This document shows, one piece after another, positions 41,814 to 41,905 of a DNA stretch of 41,905 nucleotides. The DNA is from Promethearchaeota archaeon (GTDB taxonomy: Archaea > Asgardarchaeota > Lokiarchaeia > Sigynarchaeales > SOKP01). The notes under the pieces are model-generated. The model worked only from the letters and a program-made list of their open reading frames with translations. It was not told the DNA's origin and searched no databases. The stretch lies in NCBI GenBank assembly GCA_016839905.1, contig JAEOTJ010000080.1, positions 1-41,905 on the forward strand, read 5' to 3'. The translations under genes and the position numbers were made by a program. The stretch's first letter is position 1. Each line of letters starts with the position of its first letter.

Positions 41814-41905
41814 ATGTGTGCGGAAGAATTTGCCTCGTTTTTAAATGATGCTCGCCGGAGTCCCATAGAGGAAAAAGTTAATGCTTTTGGCTATATCGTT
41901 GAAAA
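41814..41905 (+). CDS. Start of a gene cut by the window end
   Basis: Open frame from ATG at 41814 to the end (MCAEEFASFLNDARRSPIEE, then KVNAFGYIVE). The frame has no stop and its composition (higher G+C, mixed residues) is more coding-like than the spacer before it. AAGAAGA lies just upstream. Too short to assign a family. Confidence 0.5.
   Translation, partial: MCAEEFASFLNDARRSPIEEKVNAFGYIVE

Overview
This AT-rich 41.9-kb window is archaeal chromosome, almost certainly from an Asgard archaeon (Lokiarchaeia-like). The information-processing genes are archaeal: unsplit RpoB, RpoH, TFE, MBF1, PAN, NAC, both subunits of DNA polymerase D, Orc1/Cdc6, Cbf5, Pelota, RtcB and archease, plus the archaeal lipid enzyme CarS. 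The Asgard flavour comes from a roadblock domain fused to a Ras-like GTPase, a longin-domain protein and a BAR-like coiled-coil protein. A class III (oxygen-sensitive) ribonucleotide reductase suggests an anaerobe.

Layout. 1-2.6 kb: a histidine kinase/response regulator pair with an unusual effector domain, then a small unknown gene among short direct repeats. 2.7-6 kb: nrdD, a decayed cupin pseudogene and a small membrane protein. 6-9.7 kb: NAC, a PUA protein and PAN on the minus strand, MBF1 on the plus strand, and TFE, which has no ATG/GTG/TTG start. 9.8-11.6 kb: an unrecognised gene and two small membrane proteins. 11.6-17.1 kb: cbf5, an RsmC-like methyltransferase, rpoH and rpoB. 17.2-21.6 kb: three intron-bearing tRNAs (Lys, Thr, Leu), a frameshifted thiL, the roadblock-GTPase and two unknown genes. 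21.6-29.6 kb: a replication cluster (DP2, DP1, a SWIM-like protein, Orc1/Cdc6) with a candidate origin. 29.6-33 kb: carS, a KH protein, archease and RtcB. 33-34.8 kb: roadblock/longin-type genes. 34.9-41.9 kb: cutA, a nucleotidyltransferase/radical SAM/GNAT operon, Pelota, a second radical SAM-TRAM enzyme, the BAR-like protein and the start of one more gene.

The main discovery is a set of miniature introns of about 30 nt. Two protein genes, rpoB and the longin gene, look broken by in-frame stops. In each, removing exactly 30 nt restores the family's conserved sequence: DPG|GYFIING in RpoB, and GELKVI-D-MQIF in the longin protein. In both cases the 30 nt fold as an archaeal bulge-helix-bulge (BHB): a 4-bp central helix with a 3-nt bulge on each side, and cuts after the second bulge base give exactly those junctions. 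The three tRNA genes carry insertions of similar size (about 29-31 nt) at non-canonical positions: D-loop, T-loop, and anticodon-stem/variable region. The ligase RtcB and its cofactor archease are encoded in the same window. I infer that the tRNA-splicing machinery also splices mRNAs here, including that of an essential RNA polymerase subunit. cDNA sequencing would settle it.

All calls come from reading the sequence and its translations; no database search was run.
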